From Gemmatimonadota bacterium (GTDB taxonomy: Bacteria > JAAXHH01): a stretch of 64,000 nucleotides of DNA. Made by a program: the position numbers and the translations under genes. Each line of letters opens with the position of its first letter. The stretch's first letter is position 1. The notes under the pieces were generated by a model. It was not told the origin of the DNA. It saw only the letters and a list, made by a program, of their open reading frames with translations, and did not search any database. Shown here piece after piece: positions 62,832 to 64,000 of the stretch. Location: contig JAPPBT010000065.1 in the NCBI GenBank assembly GCA_026702745.1, forward strand, positions 124,001 to 188,000. Direction: 5' to 3'.

Positions 62832-64000
62832 TTACCGAACCTCGGCCTTTCGCCGAACCTCGGCCAGCAGGCCCGGCACCCCGAAGAACAGCAGGCTGAG
62901 GGTCGAGGGGTTCATGTCGATGGATCCGCGCTTGCGGGGATCTTTGCTCCAGTCCTGCGCGTCGATGAGCATTTCCAGGATCTTCAGTCCGGTCTCCAGG
63001 TAGCGGTGGTCGCCCGTCAAACGATGGGCGTAGCCCAGGTGCCGGCAGAGGATCCCGCCGTAATGCTCCTTGAGTGGCCGGTCGGACGCGAAAGTGTCCG
63101 GAAAGCCGCAGAACCAGTCCACACCCCGTCGGTAGGTCTCGGCCACGTCCTCCCTGCCGGTCATCCGGTGCATCAACTCCAGGCCGATCATCAGGTAATG
63201 GGTCTGGTAACCCTTCTGTTCCTTGTAGGGCAGGTCGCGGATCATGCGGGAGAACGGGCCGCCGAGGCCCCTGAACTCGTCATCGGTGAAGGGTGCGGTC
63301 GTACCCGTTTCAACGGCCAGCGTCGTGCCTTCCGTGGCCATGCCGTAGGGTAGTTGTTTCGGCAGTCTGTCCGGTGTCGAGACCTGGAAGCGCTTGTACC
63401 AGCTCCCGTCTTCATTCTGTCCCCGGGCGACTACGGTATATACTTCCTCGGCTCGGCGCAGGTAGCGGTCCTCGCTCGTGGCCTCGTATACGTGAAGCAG
63501 TCCGCGCAACACATTGGCCATGGACCGCAGGCTGAAGCTGTAGGCCGGGTCTTCGGTCCACCGGTAACGCAGGAAGAACGCGCCGGCTTCACGCAGGACT
63601 TCGAGGGTCCTGCCGTCGCCGGTCAGATAGTAATGGTCGATCCAGTTGTCGATGAAGGTGTGGGAGGCGCAGGGCTCGTCGCTGAAGTGATCGACGCCGT
63701 GGCGGTAGCAGCCGCCGACCATGTACGGCCGGAAGGGGTGCCAGTGGCACGTGTCCACGTCCATTGAATGGCGGGTCATGGCCTCGGCCAGCGCGAAGTA
63801 ACGCGGATCAGCCGTGCGCTGGTACTGGATCCAGACCGCGTGGCGGGGGTCCCACTCGCTGTTGCACCAGCCCCAGCGGCCCTGGGACTTCCAGTCGTCC
63901 TCGGCCTCGTCCCACGTCGCCCGGACGTCGCCGTAGTCCAGGTAGCCGTACCAGCGTCCGAGCCGGATGTTGCGCGCCAGCCAGTCCGCGAAACCTGTCA
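62832..64000 (-). CDS. Helical-toroid protein, exo-rhamnogalacturonan lyase-like (partial)
   Basis: The stop lies at 62832 and the frame stays open to the window edge, so the 5' end is missing; about 390 codons are visible. Motifs WYGYLDYGD, WCNSEWDPRHAVW, RHSMDVDTCHWHPFRP and SHTFIDNWIDHYYLTGD fit the (alpha/alpha)-toroid catalytic domain of exo-rhamnogalacturonan lyase-type (PcRGLX/YetA-like) proteins. The C-terminus ends AEVRRKAEVR, from an 18-bp tandem repeat (62835-62870). It is probably part of a polysaccharide-use set together with GH116. The specific lyase call is from general motif resemblance. Confidence 0.65.
   Translation of the reverse strand, partial: TGFADWLARNIRLGRWYGYLDYGDVRATWDEAEDDWKSQGRWGWCNSEWDPRHAVWIQYQRTADPRYFALAEAMTRHSMDVDTCHWHPFRPYMVGGCYRHGVDHFSDEPCASHTFIDNWIDHYYLTGDGRTLEVLREAGAFFLRYRWTEDPAYSFSLRSMANVLRGLLHVYEATSEDRYLRRAEEVYTVVARGQNEDGSWYKRFQVSTPDRLPKQLPYGMATEGTTLAVETGTTAPFTDDEFRGLGGPFSRMIRDLPYKEQKGYQTHYLMIGLELMHRMTGREDVAETYRRGVDWFCGFPDTFASDRPLKEHYGGILCRHLGYAHRLTGDHRYLETGLKILEMLIDAQDWSKDPRKRGSIDMNPSTLSLLFFGVPGLLAEVRRKAEVR
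62835..62870 (-). repeat. 18-bp tandem repeat at 3' end of lyase-like gene
   Basis: CCGAACCTCGGCCTTTCG and CCGAACCTCGGCCAGCAG are adjacent (+ strand) and share the first 13 bases. They encode the repeated AEVR ending of the protein directly before its stop. Confidence 0.7.

Overview
The window is a 64 kb piece of a GC-rich bacterial chromosome that carries an AT-rich foreign block at its left end (bases 1 to about 7,100). The GC-rich part has complete housekeeping genes (dnaE, glyA, serA, pdxJ, a murA homologue). It also has many secreted or lipid-anchored proteins, GWxTD and MacB-type permease proteins, PQQ and cytochrome c proteins, enolase-superfamily sugar-acid dehydratases and polysaccharide-active enzymes. 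This mix resembles uncultivated FCB-group bacteria such as Latescibacterota. That placement is inferred from gene content only; there is no rRNA or other marker in the window.

Left block, 1-7,100: a defence-type island. It holds a PD-(D/E)XK-like nuclease domain followed in another frame by a long NACHT-type STAND NTPase that runs off the left edge (Avs-like, apparently frameshifted). It also holds an orphan HicB-type antitoxin, a DNA methyltransferase fused to an HNH nuclease, and an SDH/ClpP-fold serine protease with a 70-residue partner. Base composition switches sharply at about 7,050-7,140.

7,100-25,600: two tandem MacB/FtsX permeases, a small membrane protein, a Na+/solute symporter, an SMP-30 lactonase-like protein, an exported class V aminotransferase, a bacterial relative of animal progressive ankylosis protein (ANKH), a D-cysteine desulfhydrase-like enzyme, a beta-propeller plus helical-toroid pair, a MurA homologue, a 2H phosphoesterase and a sugar-acid dehydratase.

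25,600-39,100: a PQQ dehydrogenase preceded by a perfect 16-bp palindrome, a carbamoyltransferase with an altered second-substrate pocket, an inactive/active M16 peptidase pair, pdxJ, serA and dnaE.

39,100-46,400: a cell-envelope redox cluster on the + strand. It comprises a Big2/DM13 lipoprotein, two paralogous beta-barrel proteins, a DUF3830 protein, a cytochrome c fused to a beta-barrel, and a translationally coupled five-heme cytochrome.

46,400-64,000: a PHP phosphoesterase, a Tat-exported calcineurin-type phosphoesterase, an Nramp-fold transporter, glyA, lipoprotein MsrB, a second enolase-superfamily enzyme, a cell-wall amidase, an AGCS symporter, a GH116 enzyme with a cysteine-rich insert, a GWxTD/TPR protein, and a partial helical-toroid lyase-like protein at the right edge.

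A feature that recurs across the GC-rich part is short, imperfect tandem duplication at gene 3' ends, often copying the last codons together with the stop codon. No tRNA, rRNA, CRISPR array, integrase or insertion sequence was seen.
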